From contig OX031062.1 of the NCBI GenBank assembly GCA_943736015.1, positions 25,827,462-25,891,461 on the forward strand: 64,000 nt of DNA, in the 5' to 3' direction. A model generated the notes under the pieces. That model was not told where the DNA came from. It did not search any database and was given only the letters and a program-made list of their open reading frames with translations. Of the stretch, positions 24,501-36,500 are shown piece by piece. Source of the stretch: Tridacna crocea. Taxonomy: Eukaryota > Mollusca > Bivalvia > Cardiida > Cardiidae. How positions within the stretch are numbered: position 1 is the first letter of the stretch; every line of letters begins with the position of its first letter. The position numbers were made by a program, and so were the translations under genes.

Positions 24501-27500
24501 TCTTGAATCTCAAAAACAAATAATTTCTCAACAAATAACACATGTATATGCAGACTAAACCTTCCCAATTACCCAATCTCATATCGGAGGCGTCATCATA
24601 ATGTAGAAATAATCAACGGTAAAATAATCTTCAACCTGTTACTAAATGACTCTATATGTTCTTTTCAAACATGAAAGATCGGAAGTTATTACTCATCTAA
24701 TTTGTTCAAATAATTTATAATATCTATCATTCGTATATCAGGTTGTATAAATATAAGGAAAGTACCAGAAATTGTATGTCAAAACAATCATTATAGTTTC
24801 TCTGTGGCTTGAATATAGAAAATTAATCACTAACACCAATATAGACTTACAAATTGAAGGTTATATTAATTGCTCAAAATGTATTTCTTTCTGGGTCTTT
24901 TGTCCCATGGGGCAGTTATCCTAGGGTATTTTGTCTGATGGCACTTTCATCCTGAGGGGCTTTCGTCCTTCACCAAAGTGTGTATTATATGTAATCTTGT
25001 AATTATAAAGCTATGTTAGCAAGCAAAAATAGTGTTTGTGTTATTTAAGTAGCCTACTTTATCATTTAAATTTTGAATTATTTTTAAATCTAGGAGAGAG
25101 ACAAAAGTCTTACCAATCTCAATGTTTTAATACATTTGAAATGAATGTTTGCTGGATAACTTGATTTCAAAAGTCAATTTGTCATCATGTAGCTCATCTA
25201 CATCCAGAACTGGTAATGAAGAGTTTACAATGCATATACCAAGCATGGCCAAGGTCTTTTCAAAGATCTGTGACAGTTACTACTTCACGATTCATTTTTC
25301 CAGCACTAATGAACATTTTCTGACAATATTGATTTACATGAGATAGAAGCAAGTGGCTTGAAATGAGTACGGTGTTAAGGAAACTGCAGAAACTTGTACA
25401 TAAGCAGGTACACTGATTGATGCCCTATGACTAAAATTATGTCAGAAATGATTATAACTATTTACCAAACAACAAAATTTATAACTTGTACAAATTGAAA
25501 GCATTTGCAGACAACAAAATGAATGGGACATAAATATTTAAACATCACACTGGAAGTCTAGAAAACATTGTGGGAATAGGTGTAAATGCAGGCCACCAGC
25601 ATTTTCTTCTTTTCGCGCAATGTTTTCAGAAGGCCTATTCCTAAGGGTTGTTAAAACAAGAGATTAGTAAAGAGTTAGGAAAGAAAACAAAAAGATTATC
25701 CTATCAAACAAAATATTAAAAGGCAGCAGTACCAGATGAGACTATGAAAATTCAGGCATTGATTTGATTGATTTTACAGACTAATTTGGAACTCCAGCAT
25801 GTTGCTTAACTCATTACCAAATGACAAAATTTCAGACTGGTCCAAGTGACTGAGAATTTGAAATTTGTTTTGTGAAGAGTAAAAAACATTGTGGGAAAAG
25901 AAGAAAATGCAAGTTACCGGCATTTTCTCCCTTTCCCACATTGTTTTCTCAAGGCTTCTCTCTCAAGGTTGTCAAAAGTAAGGTTGTGTGATAATGGGTT
26001 AACATGAGCATCTGTTTGAGACGAGATTTACACAACTGAATTGTAGTTTTTATTAATTTTTTGACTCATTTTGTACTCATTTCTGAACACATACAATGCA
26101 CTTGACACCTTTTGGCAAAACAAAACAGAGCAAAAACGTCCGTGCAGAAAGGTGTCATGTGCAAAAATCATCAAAATACAAAAAATGCAACAACTTATTT
26201 TCAAAACACTTATGTATGAATAATCCTCATTAATATGTTTATCTTCAGCACCAAAAAGTTTTGAGGCAGAGGAGCTTTCTGATTTATACTAAAGAGTCAA
26301 ACCTTTAACCTCGTTTTTCTCAAAATGTTAAAAATGTCACTTGACTCCTTTCTGCATCAAGCCCACGATATATATTTAGACAGGGATGGTGGATATACTG
26401 CCTGGAGTGCCTGGTCTACATGCAGTGCCACTTGTGGTGTAGGGATTACAACTAGAACAAGAACATGTACAAATCCAACTGTACAGGGTAATGGGGCCCC
26501 ATGTAGTGGACCGGACACAGACACAGAGACGCAATCTTGTACCCAGGATCCTTGTCCAAGTAAGTTGTTTTTAATAAAAAGGTGTTTATATTACCATCTT
26601 AGGATTGAGTGGTTTTTTGACACATTTACATATAATTGTAACTGATCATACAGGTTCAAAACAATATTGACTCCTTCACAGACAAATATGTAACATTTAC
26701 ACTTTTAGTAACAGTAAGGAAAGAGTTAATAGGAGTGATAAGCTTTTTAGGACACAGACTTTTTGTGCATATAACAGCTTTTGAAAAAAAGAATGTGGAA
26801 AAGGGAGTAATTACTTAACCCTTTCCTAAACAATCCCTGGTTTTCACAACTCTGAAAAAGAAACCTTTTGAAAACATTGTGGGAAAAGAAGAAAATGCTG
26901 GTAACCAGCATTTTCTCCTTTTCTAACAATGTTTTCTACCACACCGGAACAAATTTCAATTTTTGACTCATGTGAATTTTGTTGTCTGCAAATGCTTTCA
27001 ATTTGGACCGTTCTAAAGATTTGTTGTTTGGTAAAGAGTTAAGAGGGCTGTTTGATAAATTTGTGGAATTTGTTGTAAAAACCATATTTCTTGGTATTTA
27101 GAGCTAACCTTTTGCCTATAATAGAATGAATGTATTGTAAATTTGATGTAAAAATTTTAAAACATTTGTAACGAAATATCTGTGTAACAGTAGGAACCTA
27201 TGTTACGCACATTGCTGGGCTTCAAATTTTTTTTTTCTGATTTCAAACATACCGTTTTGTTTGAAAGAAACATTTGAAAGAGTCTGAAAATGGCACCATT
27301 TATACAAACATGCTACCAGGAGTGTGATTTGAACCTTCAACAGTGATTGGTATAAAGTCACATTTAACATGTGGGTCTCAAAACAGAAAATGTATGAACA
27401 TTCAAGGGGATTATGTTGAAAAAGTACTCTTATCGCTTAAATTGTAATGATGTTGACGTTATTTATTCATATCTAGAGCCCAGCAATGTACGTTCACATG

Positions 27501-30500
27501 TCTTTTGTAATTGATTGTTAAAAATGTTTCTTTATATATATTTAAATGAAATATACAGGAGTTTTCAGATATAGATAAATGAATATGTATACCAAATATG
27601 GCCCCTTAGTTCCATTTATACATTAGAATTCCATGAATTTATCGAACAGCCCTCATATAAAAACAGTGTCATAATTGTGGTACCTTTTCCTACTATTTTA
27701 TCAGTACTGTTTGAAAAAAAAAACGTAAGAAAATGAGAAATTACTTATACAAACAGTAACTGTCTGAAAAATTATCAAAATTATGGAAACTTTTCTCTCT
27801 ATGTTTTACGACTGTTCAAAATAACATAATTGTCTGAAAAATTATCGTAATTATGGCACCTTTTCCCCCTTTTCCTGCTTTATTTCATTATTTTTTTAAA
27901 CGACATGATGGCGCTTAACTTTTCATTATTCATTTGTTTTCTTGCAGTAACAACTGAAGAAGTTGATAATGGAATCAATATGACATTGTCAGGATTAACG
28001 ATTTCACAGGTCTGTGATAGTTTTGCAATATCCTGTTATAATAATCCAAACTATGATTTCTATGTAAAAACACAGTGATTCTTGGTTTCAATGTAATAGG
28101 GATGGCAAACATGTTCTTTCCTATTGCATGTTTGAGAGATGTCCTATATGATGTCAGAAAAGCATAAAATGACCTCATAGATTAACCTTTTATTACATTT
28201 CACAACTGAATTTTGGAATTTTCTTTATTGAGAGCACTTGTTGAGAACAATTGAAAAGCATGGCTCATATTATGAGACTTGTGTGTAATAGGATAGAAAA
28301 CATTGAAGAAAAAGGAGACTATGCTGGATAACAGCATTTTCTCATTTTCCAACAATGTTCTCAAAACCTCAAAAGTCTTTAACCCCCAGGATTATGTGGA
28401 AAGGGGCAAGTTCACTCCATTCCTATGATTACTAGAGATAGCTCGCCTCATCTACATATCCCTGTTGAGTCTGTTGTTAATAAAATGTGAAGTGGCAAAG
28501 CTAAATATGCTTTTGAATCAAATCAAATTTTATCCTAGATATGGATTCCTATTGAGAAGTTGGTTGTATGTAATTTTTTGTCATCTACAAATGGTGCCTG
28601 TCTGGAAAAGTGTATAATTTTGATATTTGATAAAGAGTTAAAACCTTTTGTGCAAGTCGTCAGAATCTTTTCTTTCACACCTGTTTAAAAAAAGTGGATG
28701 GTTCAAATGTAGAGTAATGTAACCTGAAAAATAATGACTTTTTTAACTAGGGCTCAAATTCCATTCTTCATCTTTACTAGCTCTGGTGTCTTTAGGGTAA
28801 TGTTGCATTGTTTTAGCAGTATAAATGTTGACTGTAAAGTAACAACAATCATAGAACAAGAAATAGGGTATGATATACAGAGCAGTATTTATTGACAATG
28901 ATATGTTTTGTGTCATGTATTTTTATTATATGTGTTTCTTTATTTCAGTTCGAGTCAATAGTCTCTCAGTTTAAATCAAGTGTGGCATCAAGTATTAATG
29001 GTTATTGTAGTTTGAACCAAGCCAATGCTAGAGCTTGTTGTAATAATCAGCTGAATTACAGGTATTTGAACTTTGCCTTGTATTAACTCTACCAAACGGC
29101 ATAATTTAGGACTAGTCCAAATTGGAAGCATTTGCAGACACCAAAATTAAGGTGACTCAAAATTTGGTTTTTGTTTTGGGAACAATAGCACTGTCGGACA
29201 AGGAGAAAATGCTGATTACCACCATTTTCTCCTTTTCCCACAATGCGCTTAGAAGTCTTCTTTCTCAAGGTCATGAAAACCTGGGCCTATTTTAATTTTA
29301 TCCTTTACCTTCAACTCGTTCAAAAGCCTTGCCTATAACGGTTTTCAAAACTCAGGATTATGTGGTTAAGGATTAAAGCATATGGCTTGTAGTTGGTAAT
29401 TCCTGGTTCATAACGCTCTTTTAGGGCTGGTCTTCCTTACTTCGGCAATGCATTGCAGACCCATAGCCTTATGCTGTTGAAACCCATACAAGATATCAAA
29501 TATTGCTACTTTATGACTTTGAATAAGGCATGTCATATTCAAACAAACAAGTAGATCTGCCTGAAAAACTGTTATCAAGCTTTTATTTTGTTTTTATCTG
29601 TTCATTTTATCCCCCCTGATTTCTTAATTGTCAGTTTCAGCTGGTCATTTGAAAACATTCAGAAAGTATCTATTTGATACTACATTTAACCTATACCTAA
29701 GGGAAAGTTGGAGCTATAATTAGTGTGCCATTTGCAAATTCTTTCAAATTGGTTGAGTCTAAAATTTTGATGTTTGGAAAAGAGTGATTTAACTTTGAGA
29801 TAAAAGGCTGTTGAAAACACTGTTGGAAAATGGGAAAAATACTGGTAACTAGGAAATTTGTCTTTTCCTACAGTATTTTCTACCCTTTCAAAGACATATC
29901 CCATTATTATAGCCACGTTTCATTTGTTGTCTGTAAATGCTTTTAATTTGTGCAAATTTGAAATTTTGTAGTCTGGTAAATAGTTGTTAAACTCTTTACC
30001 ACACAATCCGACTTTTAACGAGCCCTGAGAAAGAAGCCTTTTGAAAATATTGTGGAAAAAGGAGAAAATGCTGGTAACCAGCATTTTCTCCTCTTCCCAC
30101 AATGTTTTCTACCCTTCTCAATCCAAATTTCAATTTTTCAGTCAGATTTATTTTGATTGTTGGCAAATGCTTTCAATTTGGACCAGTCTAAACTTTTCTT
30201 GTGTGGTAAAGAGTTAATTCTTTACCACCTGACAAATTTTGGACTTATCCAATTTCAAAATACCTGCAAACCACAGCAATAATTTCGCTACAGAAATGCT
30301 TCAATTCTGTGATAGGATAGAAAAAAATTATGGCAAACGGAAAAAATGCTGGTTACCAGCATTTTCTCCTTTTCTCACAGTGTTTTCAAAAGCTGTCCCT
30401 CTCAGGGTCTTTAAAAGTTTGGGTTGTTTAAGGGCTTGAAAAAAGGTTCATTCTTTATTTAAATCATTTTATTTTCAGTCCAACATCATCACTAACATTT

Positions 30501-33500
30501 ACAAGTGCAGATAATGTGCTTATATCATCTGGATATCCTACACTGAACACAGATGATACTTTACAAGTTTTGTTTGTTGTAAAGTATGACCCAACTAACA
30601 GTCTCTGTGCATCAGGGACAGCCAGACGGAGAAAGAAAAGATCATTGTTGACTGGAAATGAAGCCTTTATAACACAAGATACTTTGTTGCTGATCATACA
30701 GACACAGTAAGTTAACTGATTTCTCAAGGTGGGTAAAAAGTCTGTAAAACATTACCACTTACAGGTGAGTTTTTTATGCTCCCAGAAACATTTCGGGTGA
30801 GCATATAGTTACCACACTGTGCGTACATCCCTGTGTCGGTGCGTCCGTTTGTCCGAAGCCATTTCTCCACAACCCGTGGACCAAATTTTATGAAACTTCA
30901 TACCTGAACTCCTTGGAACAATGCACAAATACATTTTTCCCAGTTTTTCAATTTGAGACTGCATCATGGAAAAAGGGGGCTTCATGTAAAAAATTGTTTT
31001 CACTAATATCTCCTACATCAGTGCTCAAAACTTTGTGAAATTTCAAATTTTAAATTGTTGGAACATTGCCCAGATACCTCTTTCCGGATTTCTCAAGTAC
31101 AGGCTGCATTGCAAAAAATGGGGGCTTCATGTAAAAATTGTTTTCCTCTAATACCTCCGACATTAGTGCTCAAAAGTTCATGAAATTTCAAATCTAAATT
31201 CGTCGGAACATTGCCCAGATACCTTCACCTGGTTTCTCAATTTCAGGCTGCGTCACAGAAAAAGGGGGCTTCATGTAAAAAATAAAATCATATTATGATA
31301 CCTCTTTCCTGGTTTCTCAATTACAGGCTGGGCCGCAGAAAAAGGAGGCTTCATGTAAAAAAATGTTTTTCTCTAATACATGTATTGGGAATATCTCCAA
31401 GATAGTAATTGCTTTTTCACTTCAATTTTTCGGGACATTAATAGATCGTTTTATGATAAAGGAATTGAAATTTATATTAATTTCATACATTTTATGACAA
31501 GCACTTGTTCGGGGAACATAACCCATCTCTGACGGCTCTTGTTACATCTGACACTGGTTTTCATAGGCAAAGTGAAGCTTTTGTCATCACCATGTTCTTG
31601 TCTGCACCATTTTATATGCCCATAGGGTCATATTATGTTATGGCCCCAGTTGTCCATTTGTCCATTAGCAGTTTCTGGTGGACACATATCCTCCTGCAGA
31701 TTTGACTGAAGTAAGTTCAAACTTACCACAATGAATCTCTCTAATGTGTAGTTGTGCATGTGACTTTCATAATTTGGATATCTGCAGGCATTTCTAGATT
31801 TCTTATACCTCCTCAAATAAAGATTCAGTGGGAACACTGATCATGTGTGTATTATACAGGGTGTTTCATAATATCTGCCACTGTTACAAAGTTTTATATC
31901 TTTACTAAAATATATATTAAAATTCTATTTGACTAATCAAGTACGGGAAAATGTCAACGTCATAAGGTCATTTATGATGTCATTTCCTGTGGTCAGTTTT
32001 CCAAGATGGCCCCAAGTAAGGATCACTGCAAAGAAATTGTTAAAATATATTATGAAACTAAATCACCTATTACAGTGATTAGAACTATGCAGAAAAGGTA
32101 TCCAGAAGTAGGTAAACTTGATAAAAAACAGATACATAGAATTGTAAAGCGATTTGAAGTTATGGGCTCAATTGAAGATGGGAGACACAGTAATCTGGGT
32201 CGCCCCAAGTCCGTGCGGAATGAAGCAACAATTGAACAGGTTAAAGCGGTGATCACAGAAACACCAAGAAAATCTGTTAGAATGGTATTTGGAGATATTA
32301 CTAACATTGCCAGCCATTCAAGTGTTTACAGAATGCTAAAATATGATTTAAAACTGACTCCATATAAAATTTCTATTATGCAACACCTCAAACCAACAGA
32401 TATCGAAAGCAGATTGTCATTTGCAAGATGGGTTACAGAAAATGATGATATCATTGGACAGATATGGTTCTCGGATGAAGCCCACTTTTATCTAAATGCA
32501 CAAGTGAACAAGAAGAATTCCCATATTTTGGGGAACTGAAAAGCCACAATTTTATATTGAAAAACCTCTCCACTCTGAAAAGGTTACAGTGTGGGTGGCA
32601 TTAAGTGCCGAGGGCATAATTGGCCCGTTCTTTTTTTAGGATGAGGATGGAATTGTGGAGACTGTAAATCAAGACTGCTATTTAAATATTCTTAAAAACT
32701 AATTTCTACCAGCTTTGAGACGTAAGGGAATTGATGTAAATACCACATGGTTTCAGCAGGATGGTGCAACTCCTCATACAGCTAGAAATGTGATTGACTT
32801 GATACAAAGACTTTTGGTGATAACTTCATTTCATTGAAAACGGATATTGAGTGGCCACCACACTCCCCAGATTTCAGCCCACTTGAATTTTTCCAGTGGG
32901 GATACCTTAAAGACAGGGTCTATAAGCACTCCCCACAGACCACAGCTGAACTCAAAACTGCAATCAAGAGAGAAATGAAGATCATAAGCAATGAGACATG
33001 TGCAAATGTAATCCGAAATTTTCGGCACAGAGTCGACGTTGTTATTGGCCAGAATGGACGTCATTTAAAACATATTCTATAAAATTGACATTTTAAAGAA
33101 TTTTGAAACTGCGTGTATTTACAAGGGTAATACCTACATGTTACATATCAAATAAAATTTTAATCTATGTACAATAACATAGTTAAATGTAAAAACATAA
33201 TTTCTTTTTTATGTTAAAGTTTTTGATGTTTAAAATGGTGGCAGATATTATGAAACACCCTGTACCTTAAATTTATACATCTCCATTTTACTGGAATGCT
33301 TTGTTAGTCTTTGTTGCAAATCATTCTCAGGATTATAATGAATTATCAGAACTGCAAGAAGGATATTAGTTAGATCATTATTTTTTATCAGTGATTGCAA
33401 CACTTTCATTTTAATCCATTTAAACACAGAAAATAGTTGTATATTTTCCTAGTGCTGAAAACTTTTGAAGCATGTAAGAAATTGAGTAATTACTTATATA

Positions 33501-36500
33501 TATTGCTGGCAGTTTGCCTCACTTACCTACAAAGTTTTTCCATAGAATTCAGGAAAGATTTTCTTCGCTTTTGATATTCTTTCTCTCTTAGCCACATGCA
33601 GTTACAGGTAAAAGAATAATTAGCCCTTTACCCCTTAAGGCATTTCTATGGATCTCTAATTGACCCTAAATGACAGCAAGGATGAAGCCGTTTCTTATGT
33701 GTAAATGACACCTTTTAATAGCATAGAAAACATTGTGACAAAAGGTGAAATTGCTCATCACGAGCAATTTCACCTTTTGCCACAATGTTTTCCAAAGGCT
33801 CCAACAAGCAATGCGTAGAAATGAGTATCTATGGAGTAAAGGGTTAAGCCAGAAACAAAAGCAATTTATCATTTTTTCACAGTACTTTAAAAGTTGACAG
33901 TTGATCAAGATGAGGAAGGCTTTTTAAGATACACTAAGAAACAGAAAAACACAATTTGCTCCTCTATCAAAAATGCTTATTGCCCTTTGCAAAGGCATAC
34001 CCCATCATTTAACCCTTTCCCAAACGACAAGTTTTTGGACTAGACCAAATTGAAAGCATTTGCAGACGACACAATTCAACTCTTGCTGAAAAGATGATTT
34101 CTGTCTATGAAAGGGTAGAAAATATTGTGGGAAAAGGAGAAAATGCTGGTTACCAGCATTTTCTCCTTTTCCCACAATGTTTTCAAAAGGCTACTATTCC
34201 AGACCCGTAAAAAGCAGGGATTGTTTGGGAAAGGGTTAACTCTTTACTAAACGACAAAATGTTAAACTGGTCCAAATTGAAAGAACTTTCAGACAACAAA
34301 ACAAATTTTAACTCAAAAATTGGAAATTATTTCCAGTCGGATTTAAAACATTGTGGAAAAATGAGACCAGCATACCAGCATTTTCTCCTTTTCTCACAAA
34401 GTTTTCAGGGCTTTAAGAACTAGGTATTGTTTGGTAAAGGTTTAAGCCATATTTACTTTGTCCTCTGCACATGTTCTAAATATGGACGAATGTAAAGGTT
34501 TGTTGTCTGGTAAATAGTTAAAATGCCATAAATTGCTTGTACCATTGTAGGCAAAACTCCTTGGTAACCACAATTGTCAATCAAGGGGAAGTAGTTCTGG
34601 GTATAACGCTGCCCCTCACCATTGAAACTTTGTCAAGAACAAGCAATACTGGACTTACAAATTCAAATGTGAGTATCTTGAGATTTCTTACTTACTTACT
34701 TTATCATATTTTGTTTGTTGTTTACTTTAGCCTTTTGGAATTGAAAGTCATGTCAACCAACTTGAGCTTAATTGCTGGTGTTTTATTCTATTTGAAATTG
34801 TTTGCAATATATATACAGATACCTTTGTCTTGCAGTCAATGACTTTAAATTTTCAGAAGAAGACTTGCAGCTTCCCACTTTATAACATTATAGCAAAAGA
34901 AGAAATAACTTTTGAGTGGTTTCTGCTTTTGCCCCAATATCCTACATATCTCTACATGCATAGATCTGTAATTTATGTTTATTAGGCACATTTTACGTGG
35001 AAAGTGTATAGATACATGTATCTGTTTATCTAAATTTTTTTTTTCAAACTGTGGATGGCTCTGAACTCTTTATCAAACAACAAAATTTTTATACCAGTCC
35101 AAATTGAAAGCATTTGCAGAGAACAAAATAAATGTAAATCAGAAATTGAAATTCAATTTTGGGAAGGGTAGAAAACATTGTGGGAAAAGGAGAAAATGCT
35201 GGTTACCAGCTTTTTTAGCTCACCTGAGCACATAGTGCTCAGGGTGAGCTATTGTGATTGATCGTTGTCCGGCGTCCGTCCGTCCGTGAACAATTACTTA
35301 AAAATTCTTCTCCTCTGAAACCGCCCAACAGATTTCAGTGAAACTTCACAGAAATGATTCTTAGGTGATGCACTTTCAAAATACTTCAAAGATTTGAATT
35401 CCATGGAGAACTCTGGTTGCCATGGCAACAGAGAGAAAAAACTTTAAAAATCTTCTTGTCCCAAACCGTAAGGGCTAGAGCTCTCATATTTTGCATGTAG
35501 CATCATCTAGTGACCCTCTACCAAAATACTTCAAATTATGGCCCTAGTGTTGAAAATGGCCCTATGTTGTGGGTTCTTGGATTTCACATGGAGATAAAGA
35601 AGGAAATCTTTAAAAATTTTCTTGTCCCAAACCATAAAGGCTAGAGCTCTCATATATGGCATGTAGTATCATCTAGTGGCCCTCTATTAAAATACTTCAA
35701 ATAATGGTCCTAGTGTAGAAATTGGCCCTATGTTGTGGGTTCTCGGATTTCACATAGAGATAAAGAAGGAAATCTTTAAAAATCTTCTTGTCCCAAACCG
35801 TAAGGGCTAGAGCTTTCATATTTGGCATGTAGCATCATCTAGTGACCCTCTACCAAAATACTTCAAATTATGGCCCTACTTTGAAAATGGCCCTATGTTG
35901 TGGGTTCTTGGATTTCACATAGAGATAAAGAAGGAAATCTTTAAAAATCTTCTGGTCCCAAACCATAAGGGCTAGAGCTCTCATATATGGCATGTAGTAT
36001 CATCTAGTGGCCCTGTACCAAAATACTTCAAATAATGGCCCTAGTGTGGAAATTGGCCCTATGTTGTGGGTTCTCCGATTCCACATAGAGATAAAGAAGG
36101 AAATCTGTAAAAAACTTTATGTCCCAAACCTTAAGGGCTAGAGCTTTCATATTTGGCATGCAGTATCATCTAGTGGCCCTCTACCAAATAAGTTTATGAC
36201 GACCCCCCCCCCCCCCAAAAAAAAAAAAAAAAAAAAAGATTTTGGGCATATACTCCACCATGAAATGAAGTACCATTTGAAAGATCTGTTCAGGTAGGGC
36301 CAAGGTCAGTGTCACACTTGAAGGGCAAATTTTTGTAAGCTGGACGCATTGAAAGGTTGGTGCAAGACTATTGCAAGTGTAAATACATTGTTGATGTGTT
36401 TACAATAGCCATTACCCATGAACATGTCCCTGGACAACCACTGTAGTTGTTGGTGTATTTAACAACATTATAATACTAACTTGTATAGAAAGTCTTGAAT

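Larger units (their letters stand above)
23031..26372. mobile_element. 3.34-kb non-autonomous TIR transposon, ending at the TSP1 exon
   Basis: Inverted terminal repeats of about 41 bp: TATATCGTGGGCCTGATGCA... at the left and the complement of TATATCGTGGGCTTGATGCA... at the right, bounded by TATA. The motif GCAGAAAGGAGTCAAGTG recurs sub-terminally at ~23047, ~23217 (AGTAAGGAGTCAAG) and ~23249 (AGAAGGGGGTCAAGTG); diverged versions lie near the right end at ~26098 (inverted, CACTTGACACCTTTTGG) and ~26139 (TGCAGAAAGGTGTCATG). No coding frame of note inside; a SINE (24195), MITEs (25445, 25806) and AT-rich DNA fill it. Confidence 0.8.

Noticed and set aside
26383-26559. TSP1 exon starting after CAG at 26381-26383
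   Set aside because: That acceptor shifts the frame; the TTTAG at 26375-26379 keeps phase 1 and the TSP1 reading.
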